A program made the translations under genes and the position numbers. This document shows, piece after piece, positions 1 through 6,439 of a stretch of 9,394 nucleotides of DNA (within the stretch, counting starts at the first letter, position 1; each line of letters begins with the position of its first letter). Source of the stretch: Thermoplasmatota archaeon (GTDB taxonomy: Archaea; Thermoplasmatota; JAQUQK01); NCBI GenBank assembly GCA_028716125.1, contig JAQUQK010000065.1, forward strand, positions 1 to 9,394, written 5' to 3'. The notes below the pieces were generated by a model. It did not search any database, was not told the origin of the DNA, and saw nothing but the letters and a program-made list of their open reading frames with translations.

Positions 1-1947
1 ATGGGGCGCATCTGCGAATTTACAGTCAACGGGCGCACGGCGGAAACGCCGCTTCTTTTACCAGTCATAAACCCGAATATGATGATAATAACGCCAAAGG
101 AAATGATTGAGAAGTTCGGGATACAGGCGCTAATCACAAATTCATATATTATCAAAAAGACGCCTGAATTGCGCGAAAAGGCGCTGAAGGACGGAGTTCA
201 CAAACTCATTGATTTCGACGGAATCATAATGACCGATTCCGGCACTTTCCAGTCGCACGTTTATGGAGACGTCGAAGTAAAACCGGAGGAAATCGTTGAA
301 TTTCAGCGCGCAATTGGCGTGGACATCGGGACGCCGCTTGACATTTTCATAGAGCCTAATTTTACATACGACGAGGCGAAAGAGGCAGTTGACGAGACGC
401 TCCGGCGCATCAAAATGTCCACGGGAATAAAAAAGGAAATGGCATTGTCCGGTCCTGTCCAGGGAGGAATTTACACCGACCTGCGGACATATTGTGCAAA
501 AGAGCTTTCAAAGATGGATTGCGCGATATATCCGGTTGGCGGAATCGTGCCGCTGATGGAGAACCAGCGCTATTCCGATTTAATTGAGATAATAATCGCG
601 GCGAAAAAGGGGCTTGATCCTTCAAAACCCGTTCATCTTTTCGGCTGCGGGCATCCCATGGTTTTCCCGATTGCGGCGCTTCTGGGATGCGACGTTTTCG
701 ATTCCGCGGCATATGCAAAATACGCCCGCGACGGCAGAATGATTTTCGAGGATGGGACAAGGCACATTGAAGACTTGGAATATTCGCCATGCGGCTGCCC
801 TGTCTGCTCAATTCATACAATTGCCGAAATAAAAAGTGCGCTTCCGGAAGAAAAAGTGCGCTTGATGGCTGAGCACAATTTGCACGTCACGTTTGGAATG
901 ATAAGAAAGATCAAAACCGCGATACGCGAGGGAACTTTGTGGGAACTTGCTGAGCGCACCTGCCGAAGCCACCCAACGCTCCTTTCGGCGCTAAAGCGGC
1001 TTGAAAAACACAAGGATTTCCTGGAAAAATTCGAGCCCGCAAACCGCACGCGCGCTTTCTTCTACACGGGGCCTGAATCCTCATGGAGGCCAACTGCAAA
1101 CCGCGCCGCCGCCCGCGTACTTGAAAGATACGAGCCGAAGGAAATATGCGTCTGGCTCGATGAGACACAGAGGCCGTACAGCGCGTCGTACCGCGCAGTT
1201 GCCGAGGAAGTGCACTCGATTTGCGACGCTTCTCTTATTGTGCGCTCGCCCTTCGGGCCTGCGCCGCTTGAACTTGACGAGGCATATCCATTCGGGCAGT
1301 CAGTATTCCCTGAAAAATTAGACTGCGAAGCTGAAAAACGTGCCGAGGAATTGTGCAAAATATTCGAGGAGAAAAATCAAAAATGCAAATTCATACGCTG
1401 GGAAGGAAGAAAGACTTTGGATGAATTGAAGGCGCTTGGAAAGAAAGGCGCAACCGAAGACCCGGACGTTTCGCGCGTAAAGGCTCTCGCCGACTTTCAG
1501 TTCGGCAAAGGCGCGGCAAAGGCAATATTCGGCGATGCGCAAATTGAAATCCGCAAGTCGCGCTCCACCGGTAAAATCAGAACGGCATTTTCAAACGGCG
1601 AGCACGTCCTTTCGATGAGGGCGGAAGATGGATTTTTCACGCTGAAAATTGCTGGCGCAAAAAGGCTTTCGGCGGCATTCAAAACGCCCGCGCTCCGCGT
1701 AATCGTTAACAAGGACAGCGCCGAATTCAACAAACAGGGAAAGAACATCTTCCCAAGATTCGTGGTCGGGTGCGACGAAAACGTGCGCCCCGGCGACGAC
1801 GTGATAATTGTCGACGAAAACGATGATTTGGCTGCAGTTGGAAAAGCGTTGATGGTTGGCGAGGAAATGCGCGCGTTCAAATCGGGAGTTGCAGTAAAGG
1901 TGCGCGAAGGAACGCAGAAACAGAAGAAAGAGGACGACCTAGACTAG
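1..1947 (+). CDS. tgtA: Archaeosine tRNA-guanine transglycosylase (ArcTGT), probably 5'-truncated by the window edge
   Basis: The enzyme exchanges guanine-15 in the D-loop of tRNA for preQ0, the first committed step of archaeosine formation in the cytoplasm. Seen, numbered from the ATG at base 1: the TDSGTFQ motif with D79; VFDSAAY with D234, which matches the family's catalytic nucleophile; and a zinc site of C264, C266, C269 (CGCPVC) and H292. The N-terminal barrel is followed by C1/C2-type domains (PFGPAPLELDEAYP near 418-430) and a PUA domain at about 565-637, ending in a charged tail. At 648 residues it has the full archaeal architecture. From memory, the Pyrococcus horikoshii enzyme has these residues about 15 positions later, and archaeal family members usually carry a short stretch such as FEIKARDA before MGR. 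The ATG at base 1 is therefore probably an internal Met and the true start lies upstream. The presence of both aspartates and the zinc site favours ArcTGT over the paralogue ArcS/TgtA2. The last 9 bases overlap the convergent gene's stop region. Confidence 0.95.
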   Translation: MGRICEFTVNGRTAETPLLLPVINPNMMIITPKEMIEKFGIQALITNSYIIKKTPELREKALKDGVHKLIDFDGIIMTDSGTFQSHVYGDVEVKPEEIVEFQRAIGVDIGTPLDIFIEPNFTYDEAKEAVDETLRRIKMSTGIKKEMALSGPVQGGIYTDLRTYCAKELSKMDCAIYPVGGIVPLMENQRYSDLIEIIIAAKKGLDPSKPVHLFGCGHPMVFPIAALLGCDVFDSAAYAKYARDGRMIFEDGTRHIEDLEYSPCGCPVCSIHTIAEIKSALPEEKVRLMAEHNLHVTFGMIRKIKTAIREGTLWELAERTCRSHPTLLSALKRLEKHKDFLEKFEPANRTRAFFYTGPESSWRPTANRAAARVLERYEPKEICVWLDETQRPYSASYRAVAEEVHSICDASLIVRSPFGPAPLELDEAYPFGQSVFPEKLDCEAEKRAEELCKIFEEKNQKCKFIRWEGRKTLDELKALGKKGATEDPDVSRVKALADFQFGKGAAKAIFGDAQIEIRKSRSTGKIRTAFSNGEHVLSMRAEDGFFTLKIAGAKRLSAAFKTPALRVIVNKDSAEFNKQGKNIFPRFVVGCDENVRPGDDVIIVDENDDLAAVGKALMVGEEMRAFKSGVAVKVREGTQKQKKEDDLD

Positions 1948-2406
1948 ACTGTGCTTTTCCGCCCTTGAAATATACGCAAGCGCTCTTTCGTAGTGCCTGC
2001 GGTACCTGTCCTTGAGACGCTCCGCAATCCGCTTGTCTTCGCACCATGCCTTGAAATCGCCAATTCTCTGCTTTATGTGCGCGTAATCTCTTCGCGCCAT
2101 CGCAAAATCAAGTTCCATCTCGGCGGCGATTATGTGCGCCTCGTCTACTTTTTCCGGATTTCCGATTATGGTGTCCTTTGCTATGGTGACGCCCATTTTC
2201 TTGACCTCATTTATCTCTACTATTTCATGAACGACTAAAAGGGGATTTTTCAGCACGGCATCCATTCCCATGTCCGGCTGCTCCATGTCCGCCTTAAACC
2301 AGCCCTCGAAATCCTCAACGGATACATTGCAAATATAACCCTGACTCATCAGGGCTGTTTTAGCTTCTTTCAGCGGACGGGAAATATCGATGCTTGAATT
2401 GTCCAA
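1939..2406 (-). CDS. Hypothetical protein, 155 aa, with His/Glu-rich putative metal site
   Basis: I do not recognise a named family. It is a soluble, mostly helical protein with no signal peptide or membrane segment. Two segments stand out. VVHEIVEINE carries H60, E61 and E64 in an HExxE arrangement, and EAHIIAAEMELD carries H91, E96 and E98. Together they could form a mono- or di-metal site, which is inference. The C-terminal third (about 105-148) is a highly charged Arg/Lys/Glu helix region. The start is TTG at 2406-2404, chosen because GAGGTG lies 5 bases upstream (2412-2417) and no better in-frame start precedes the HExxE region. Its stop overlaps the convergent transglycosylase gene by 9 bases, so the two genes end tail to tail with no room for a terminator between them. 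The regulator gene upstream on the same strand is separated by oligo-T tracts, so this gene probably has its own promoter; I see no convincing TATA box. Confidence 0.75.
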   Translation of the reverse strand: MDNSSIDISRPLKEAKTALMSQGYICNVSVEDFEGWFKADMEQPDMGMDAVLKNPLLVVHEIVEINEVKKMGVTIAKDTIIGNPEKVDEAHIIAAEMELDFAMARRDYAHIKQRIGDFKAWCEDKRIAERLKDRYRRHYERALAYISRAEKHSLV

Positions 2407-2411
2407 AATGA

Positions 2412-2417
2412 CACCTC
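2412..2417 (-). promoter_or_regulatory. Shine-Dalgarno site GAGGTG deciding a TTG start
   Basis: On the minus strand GAGGTG stands 5 bases before TTG at 2406-2404. It matches the archaeal 16S 3' end and supports the non-ATG start of the 155-residue protein. Confidence 0.7.
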
Positions 2418-2469
2418 GCGGTAAATCCGCACAAACACATATCGATGCGTAAGTTCAAAAGCATTGCGT

Positions 2470-2495
2470 AAAAAACGGAAGAAAATGGGAAAAAA
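2470..2495 (-). terminator. Oligo-T terminator after the winged-helix gene
   Basis: Read on the minus strand, just past the TAG stop at 2508-2506, there are T6 (2495-2490), T4 (2485-2482) and T6 (2475-2470) tracts without a strong hairpin. Successive U-tracts of this kind are the usual archaeal intrinsic termination signal. They separate the regulator from the downstream 155-residue gene. Confidence 0.6.
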
Positions 2496-2505
2496 TAGGA
2501 ACAAT

Positions 2506-2727
2506 CTACTTCAGCAGGTAGTATCCAGCAGCCTTGTGGCGCGCGACGCGCTTTGCATATCCCTTGTTTTCCAATTCCACAAGCGAGTTCGAGACGAATG
2601 CCTTGGATATCTTTGCAAGTTTTGTTACGTCTTCGGCAGTCTTCATCTTGTCCTCAGCCGTGATTCCCGCGCCTTTCATTGCGTCATAGACCTTGCTTGC
2701 CCAGTTTGAAACGCCTTCGATTGCCAT
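2506..2727 (-). CDS. Small winged helix-turn-helix DNA-binding protein, 73 aa
   Basis: This is a probable transcriptional regulator. Numbered from ATG 2727, a first helix (about 8-20, SNWASKVYDAMKG) is followed by a helix-turn-helix (about 30-55, TAEDVTKLAKISKAFVSNSL), then a basic strand-turn-strand wing (about 57-73, KGYAKRVARHKAAGYYLLK). The GY(A)KRV...GYYL pattern is typical of a winged-helix hairpin. The protein is a bare DNA-binding domain with no sensor domain. ATG 2727 is preferred; an in-frame GTG at 2736 would add three residues. There is no clear Shine-Dalgarno site. A TATA-like box lies about 55 bases upstream, and a perfect palindrome sits at the predicted transcription start, which suggests autoregulation (inference). 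It follows the 700-residue surface-protein gene on the same strand after 61 bases. The exact family is not recognised. Confidence 0.75.
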   Translation of the reverse strand: MAIEGVSNWASKVYDAMKGAGITAEDKMKTAEDVTKLAKISKAFVSNSLVELENKGYAKRVARHKAAGYYLLK

Positions 2728-2740
2728 GTTAATCACACTT

Positions 2741-2755
2741 GCATACGATGTATGC
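2741..2755. promoter_or_regulatory. Perfect palindrome, candidate operator of the winged-helix gene
   Basis: GCATAC-GAT-GTATGC has 6-base arms and a 3-base centre. It lies 14 bases before the regulator's ATG and 24 bases past its TATA-like box, that is, at the expected transcription start. A bound dimeric winged-helix protein there would block initiation. Nine bases (GATGTATGC) recur at 4901-4909. Confidence 0.55.
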
Positions 2756-2778
2756 TGGGCACCATAAATTCCATGTTC

Positions 2779-2787
2779 GTATTTAAG
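2779..2787 (-). promoter_or_regulatory. TATA-like box for the winged-helix gene
   Basis: The minus strand reads CTTAAATAC, immediately after the stop codon of the surface-protein gene. Its centre is about 56 bases from ATG 2727, predicting a start near 2757 and a leader of about 30 bases. Confidence 0.5.
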
Positions 2788-2788
2788 G

Positions 2789-4891
2789 CTATTTTTTCTG
2801 CCTTTTCCTTATGATGACGACCGCGATGACAACTGCGCATACCGCGACGATTCCCACTATGAACGGCCAGGCAACGCCCAATATAAAACCAATGCCAACA
2901 CCGAGAACGATTCCAATGTTTGCGGATTTTCCTGACATCGCGCTTGCCTCTACGTACTGCCTCCCGCCCTGCGTTTTTCCGGAGGTTGCGCCTTCAGCGC
3001 TTACGACCTCAATCCCGGGTGGCATGATAATCCGGTAGATTACATCGCCATATTCCATTGATGGGAAGCTAAATGAGAATTTCGGCAAGTTTACAAGCGC
3101 TGCCTGCGCCCCGCTCTTTTTCGCTCCCAATGAGAGTTCAAATGTCTTGACCTTGAAAACGATTGGGTTTTCGTCATTCATGCCGCTTATGTCTACTGGA
3201 ATTGCAAGCGACGCGTCCAGCGCCGCCTTGTCAAGCTCGAGTGAAAGAGCGCCCCCGGCCATTCCGGAAAGGGCGCCTTCCATCTTGCCAAGCATTTTTT
3301 CAGTTATATTGCTGAAATAATCGCTACTTATCAATTCCTCATTAAGCGCAAGCCGAAGCGCGTCCGAATTGACGTATTTCATGCTTATCTTGCCCGGCAT
3401 TTCAAGATCGGAAGGCACGTTAACGCGGCGAACTTCAACAGAGATTTCTACCTCTGAAGCCGCCTGAAGGTTTCCGGAGATGATTTTGAGAATTTCCGCC
3501 TTTAGGGTCTTCATGTCTATTGTGGCATTGATTAGCGCGTTTTCATATGAAGGCGCAATCCTTGAGAATATCGCCCCGGAAACCGACGGCTTTGCCTGCG
3601 TCCAAACGTACGGATTTGAGCCAGATACACTTCCATCCGGTTTGAATTCTATATTTTCGGGGAGAATTAATTTCGCATTGTAGTCATAGCCGACTTCGCC
3701 GATGGAAATATTCTGCCTTATGGTTGCCCCGGCGTTGAGGAAGCCCAAAACTGCATTATGGCTGAAATTCATTCCCGGGTCTATCGGCTTGTCCGTATAT
3801 ACCGCGCAGGATGCTGGCGGGTCTTTTCCCATAATTTCTGCAGTATATCCGGAGAGGTTCGACCATGATGATGATAGCGAGACGTTGGCGCCGAACGCTT
3901 CCGAAAGCGCGTTTTCCATTGAGGATATTTTGGGTAATGTTTCCGAATCAAGGTCTGCCTTAGTCAGCCAGCCATATTTATAGGCCATCCTTATGCCGTC
4001 AGCGGTGGCGTAATCCATCTTTACGGTTTCAGGTATGCTTGCAGTGGCAGGAACGCTCACGGCCCCGATATTGATTAATGCACTTATTTCCATCTGCGGC
4101 AATCCTGTCGCATCCGCCTCTATCAGGATTTGCACATCTTCGGAAAGCACCGGCGCATCGTCATACGAGACATTCATGTCCAGAACACACTGCCCTTTTC
4201 CGCCCTTAACGTTGTCTATTGTTTGCGAAACTGAGCGCCCACTGTCGACTATGACTGGACTGCCGTAACTGGCGCTTGCGCTTTCAAAGGAGAATCCCTG
4301 TGGAAGTATGTACTTGAAAGTCGTGCTCCATCCGTTGTTAGACGAAAGCTTGACGCCGTTTACCGCCACTTTTGCGCCCATGACCAGAAATGCCCGCACT
4401 GCTTCCATCTGACTTTCGTTGGACATCTTGAAGAAGGACGGCCTGAATGAAATATCGTAATCCTTGTAGAAGCGCACCGGATTGTATGCGTCGCTTCCAG
4501 CAACGTCGCTTGAAAGCGTTGAAACGCCGCAGGTCGCATCGTGGGGCGTGATTGCTGCATCGCCGCTGAAGAAATCAACCATGCTTCCGGATTGCTCGTC
4601 TATGAATGAGTTCAGGGCATTCACCATTGCCTGCTTGTCCGATGGGTTCGCGGCGGCGGAATATATCGAGCGAAGGTCATCGGCGCTGCAAACTATGCCA
4701 TTGTATGATTCCTTGCGGACGTCGAAAGTGCCGTTCACGTGGCACCCGGTAAGGGTGTCGGTGAAAGTTATATCAAGCCGCGCTTCCACCCATTCGTTGA
4801 ACGGGCTTTCGTCGGCGGCGATGGCATCCGGCAGCGCAAACATCGAGCCTAAAAACAGAAGGCATACTGCAAACATCATCGGATTTTTCAT
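2789..4891 (-). CDS. Secreted, C-terminally membrane-anchored repeat protein, 700 aa
   Basis: I do not recognise a family. Seen: a signal peptide (K2, hydrophobic core about 6-20, likely cleavage after LPDAIA near residue 26); a long Ser/Ala/Asn-rich, beta-type ectodomain with nine N-x-S/T sequons (N53, 158, 240, 336, 345, 375, 394, 455, 528); a hydrophobic stretch at 659-694; and a basic tail RKRQKK. The topology is outside, one anchor, short inside tail. The ectodomain is internally repetitive (about 37-290, 290-500, 500-655). Each unit has a helical part with an aDxiRxAy-like core (SADDLRSIYSAA, ATADGIRMAYKY, VNSDALRLALNE), then a strand with an ILP/IMP core (YILPQGFSF, LILPENIEF, IIMPPGIEV). 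Ectodomain cysteines are few (50, 68, 121, 235, 362). The gene starts 39 bases after the permease stop, has its own TATA box and lacks a Shine-Dalgarno site, so it is likely leaderless. Surface-layer, adhesion or envelope roles are possible; none is demonstrated. Confidence 0.85.
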   Translation of the reverse strand: MKNPMMFAVCLLFLGSMFALPDAIAADESPFNEWVEARLDITFTDTLTGCHVNGTFDVRKESYNGIVCSADDLRSIYSAAANPSDKQAMVNALNSFIDEQSGSMVDFFSGDAAITPHDATCGVSTLSSDVAGSDAYNPVRFYKDYDISFRPSFFKMSNESQMEAVRAFLVMGAKVAVNGVKLSSNNGWSTTFKYILPQGFSFESASASYGSPVIVDSGRSVSQTIDNVKGGKGQCVLDMNVSYDDAPVLSEDVQILIEADATGLPQMEISALINIGAVSVPATASIPETVKMDYATADGIRMAYKYGWLTKADLDSETLPKISSMENALSEAFGANVSLSSSWSNLSGYTAEIMGKDPPASCAVYTDKPIDPGMNFSHNAVLGFLNAGATIRQNISIGEVGYDYNAKLILPENIEFKPDGSVSGSNPYVWTQAKPSVSGAIFSRIAPSYENALINATIDMKTLKAEILKIISGNLQAASEVEISVEVRRVNVPSDLEMPGKISMKYVNSDALRLALNEELISSDYFSNITEKMLGKMEGALSGMAGGALSLELDKAALDASLAIPVDISGMNDENPIVFKVKTFELSLGAKKSGAQAALVNLPKFSFSFPSMEYGDVIYRIIMPPGIEVVSAEGATSGKTQGGRQYVEASAMSGKSANIGIVLGVGIGFILGVAWPFIVGIVAVCAVVIAVVIIRKRQKK

Positions 4892-4900
4892 GGAATCAAT

Positions 4901-4909
4901 GATGTATGC
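4901..4909. promoter_or_regulatory. Half-operator copy upstream of the surface-protein gene
   Basis: GATGTATGC is identical to the centre and right arm of the palindrome at 2741-2755. It sits between the TATA box (4918-4926) and ATG 4891, a position where binding would repress. The left arm is not conserved (ATCAAT instead of GCATAC). Confidence 0.4.
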
Positions 4910-4917
4910 CTGTGAAA

Positions 4918-4926
4918 GATATAAAA
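4918..4926 (-). promoter_or_regulatory. TATA box for the surface-protein gene
   Basis: The minus strand reads TTTTATATC, close to the archaeal TATA consensus. Its centre is about 31 bases before ATG 4891, giving a start within about 5 bases of the codon. The transcript would be essentially leaderless, consistent with the absent Shine-Dalgarno site. Confidence 0.6.
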
Positions 4927-4930
4927 CGTT

Positions 4931-5806
4931 TCAGCTTCTGCAGCGCTTGCAAAGCAGTATCCCCATAATCACCATGCCTGCGCCAGCTACGAAAAGAGGG
5001 GAAGGCACAATACCTAGCATCACAAAATCCAGCGCAACCGTGAAGATAGGGGAAACTGTTGTGAGGATGGATGCAGCGACGGGACCCGTCTCCTTCAGCC
5101 CCTTCTGATATATCACGTAAACGATGCCCGTGTTGAGAATTCCAAGAACCGCAACATATGCAATGCCTTTGAAGCTTGCCTGCCATGGCGACAAAAGCGC
5201 AAGCGGGATGCAGGCGATGGCGCAAAATGCCATCGTGACGAAGTTCAGCACGTTCCTGTCGCAGGAGCGCATCGCCTTTGCGGAATAGACTACGAAAAGG
5301 GACCAGACGATTGCGCTTCCTATCGCAGATATGTAGCCCTCGATATTCCCTGATGTGTTGCCGGGCTGGAATACAACGATGGCCGCTCCAGCGGACGAAA
5401 TAACGGCACCAAAAATCCTGCTGCGATTGATCAAGTCTGCGCCAACAACGAAAGAGAAAAGCACCGCAAAAACCGGACTCATATTGATGAGGACTGAAAC
5501 CGCGGAAGCTGTGGCAAATTTAAGCGCGAATGAATAGCAGATCAGATTTATGAAAAAGCAAAAGGCAGCAATTAGCGCATATTTCAGGGCAGGCTTGTCT
5601 TTACCCGTGAAAAATGTTACCGAACCCTTGCGTGAATCCGCAGATGAAAGAATCAATATGGCAAAGAATGCGGTAGCTATCGCGGTGCGTATCTCGACTA
5701 TCCAGAATGGATGAATTCCGTCCAGCGCGACTATTCTTGTGAACACTGCCGTCGTCGAGAATATTAGCGCCGAAATGAGCATCAGCAGGGTTCCGTTTGC
5801 CTTCAT
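4931..5806 (-). CDS. EamA/DMT-superfamily permease, 291 aa, 10 TM
   Basis: This is an inner-membrane transporter of the drug/metabolite transporter superfamily; the substrate cannot be read from sequence. Two EamA repeats of about 130-140 residues are visible, each with five hydrophobic helices. The end of repeat 1 (ATASAVSVLINMSPVFAVL...) and of repeat 2 (GPVAASILTTVSPIFTVAL...) show the family's conserved helix 4 pattern with its SP turn. The protein closes with a short basic/Cys tail, CKRCRS. The start ATG 5806 is preferred. An upstream in-frame TTG at 5833 would add nine residues but lies inside the TATA-like element, and GGCGA just before ATG 5806 is only a weak Shine-Dalgarno site. Length fits the family. 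It is transcribed divergently from the DUF531 operon and lies 39 bases before the surface-protein gene, which may be partly cotranscribed. Confidence 0.9.
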   Translation of the reverse strand: MKANGTLLMLISALIFSTTAVFTRIVALDGIHPFWIVEIRTAIATAFFAILILSSADSRKGSVTFFTGKDKPALKYALIAAFCFFINLICYSFALKFATASAVSVLINMSPVFAVLFSFVVGADLINRSRIFGAVISSAGAAIVVFQPGNTSGNIEGYISAIGSAIVWSLFVVYSAKAMRSCDRNVLNFVTMAFCAIACIPLALLSPWQASFKGIAYVAVLGILNTGIVYVIYQKGLKETGPVAASILTTVSPIFTVALDFVMLGIVPSPLFVAGAGMVIMGILLCKRCRS

Positions 5807-5830
5807 CTTTCGCCTTGCGGGAATCGCATT

Positions 5831-5840
5831 CAAATTTAAG
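5831..5840. promoter_or_regulatory. Shared bidirectional TATA-like element
   Basis: CAAATTTAAG reads CTTAAATTTG on the minus strand. Its centre is about 29 bases from the permease ATG 5806 and about 26 bases from the DUF531 ATG 5861. Both distances fit leaderless archaeal transcripts, so one AT-rich element may drive both directions. Confidence 0.5.
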
Positions 5841-5860
5841 TGCGCTTCCGATTACGGAAT

Positions 5861-6439
5861 ATGCCAGGAAGGCTCACAATCGCTCTTTACAACAATTACG
5901 ATCCGGTGAAATTCGCGGAGGCGCACCGCAGGGCGCTTGCAAGGGCTGCGCCGATCGCGCTTGCGTTTGACTGCAATCTTGTCACTTTCGGGTTCCCTTA
6001 CGACAAGGAACTGCGCACGCCAATCGAAGTGGCAAAATGGGTCGCCGATTCAACGACAATTGGGGAAGGCGGGAAATATTTCATAGAGCTTGCGGAGAAG
6101 GGAAGATTTTCGAATTTTGATTTGCCTGACAAGGGCTTTCCCCCGCAGCTTGGCGAAGTGATAGTAACGACGCGCAAGCCGGACGAGAAAAAGGCGATTG
6201 ACGCAAAATGGGTTGCCGAAGGGCTGATTCGCGGAAAGTCGTTCTGCCTGCTGTTTGGCCTTGGGCCGCACGGCCTTGAAAAGGAATGGTTCGAGGCGAC
6301 GTCACATCATCTTGACATAACCGGAAAGCGCTACTCGCTGGAGACTTGCACGGCCATTGGGGCAGTGCCGAGTGTCATAAACGCTTATATGAATGCGCTA
6401 TTATCTTTATCTACAAATACGCAATACCAAAAAAGATGA
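5861..6439 (+). CDS. DUF531-family, SPOUT-like protein (putative RNA methyltransferase), 192 aa
   Basis: This resembles the archaeal DUF531 family: the start MPGRLTIALYNNYDP and the AHRRALARAAPIALAF helix are characteristic. The C-terminal part looks like a SPOUT knot. LLFGLGPHGLEKE (131-142) resembles the SpoU-type FGxExxGL loop, and KRYSLETCTAIGAV (156-169) resembles the S-L-N-V-A-x-A segment that completes the SAM-binding knot. A SAM-dependent RNA methyltransferase is therefore likely, but the substrate is unknown. Key departures from classical SpoU are GPHG for NEGHG and SLET for SLNV, so activity is not assured. ATG 5861 is chosen because it matches the family start and lies about 26 bases from a TATA-like element; a GTG at 5840 falls inside that element. 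The stop overlaps the flpA start (ATGA), placing it first in an operon with fibrillarin. Confidence 0.8.
   Translation: MPGRLTIALYNNYDPVKFAEAHRRALARAAPIALAFDCNLVTFGFPYDKELRTPIEVAKWVADSTTIGEGGKYFIELAEKGRFSNFDLPDKGFPPQLGEVIVTTRKPDEKKAIDAKWVAEGLIRGKSFCLLFGLGPHGLEKEWFEATSHHLDITGKRYSLETCTAIGAVPSVINAYMNALLSLSTNTQYQKR
6404..6412 (+). promoter_or_regulatory. Possible internal TATA-like box for flpA
   Basis: TCTTTATCT, within the last codons of the DUF531 gene, is about 28 bases before the flpA ATG at 6436. That ATG has no Shine-Dalgarno site (preceded by ACCAAAAAAG), so either a leaderless internal transcript or coupling through ATGA must start translation. Confidence 0.3.

Noticed and set aside
813..1358. 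Several open minus-strand frames opposite the transglycosylase
   Set aside because: They are shadows of a strongly conserved gene. They have biased Ser/Arg/Ala composition and no initiation signals.
4482..5108. Open plus-strand frame of 208 codons
   Set aside because: It runs antisense across the surface-protein 5' end, its promoter and the permease 3' end. It has no recognisable domain and no promoter or Shine-Dalgarno support, and both opposing genes have clear protein features.
5807..5833. TTG start at 5833 for the permease
   Set aside because: The codon falls inside the likely TATA element. The first membrane segment is complete from ATG 5806.
6346..6435. 30-residue upstream extension of fibrillarin from ATG 6346
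   Set aside because: It would lie entirely inside the DUF531 coding region. ATG 6436, at the ATGA overlap, is the natural coupled start.
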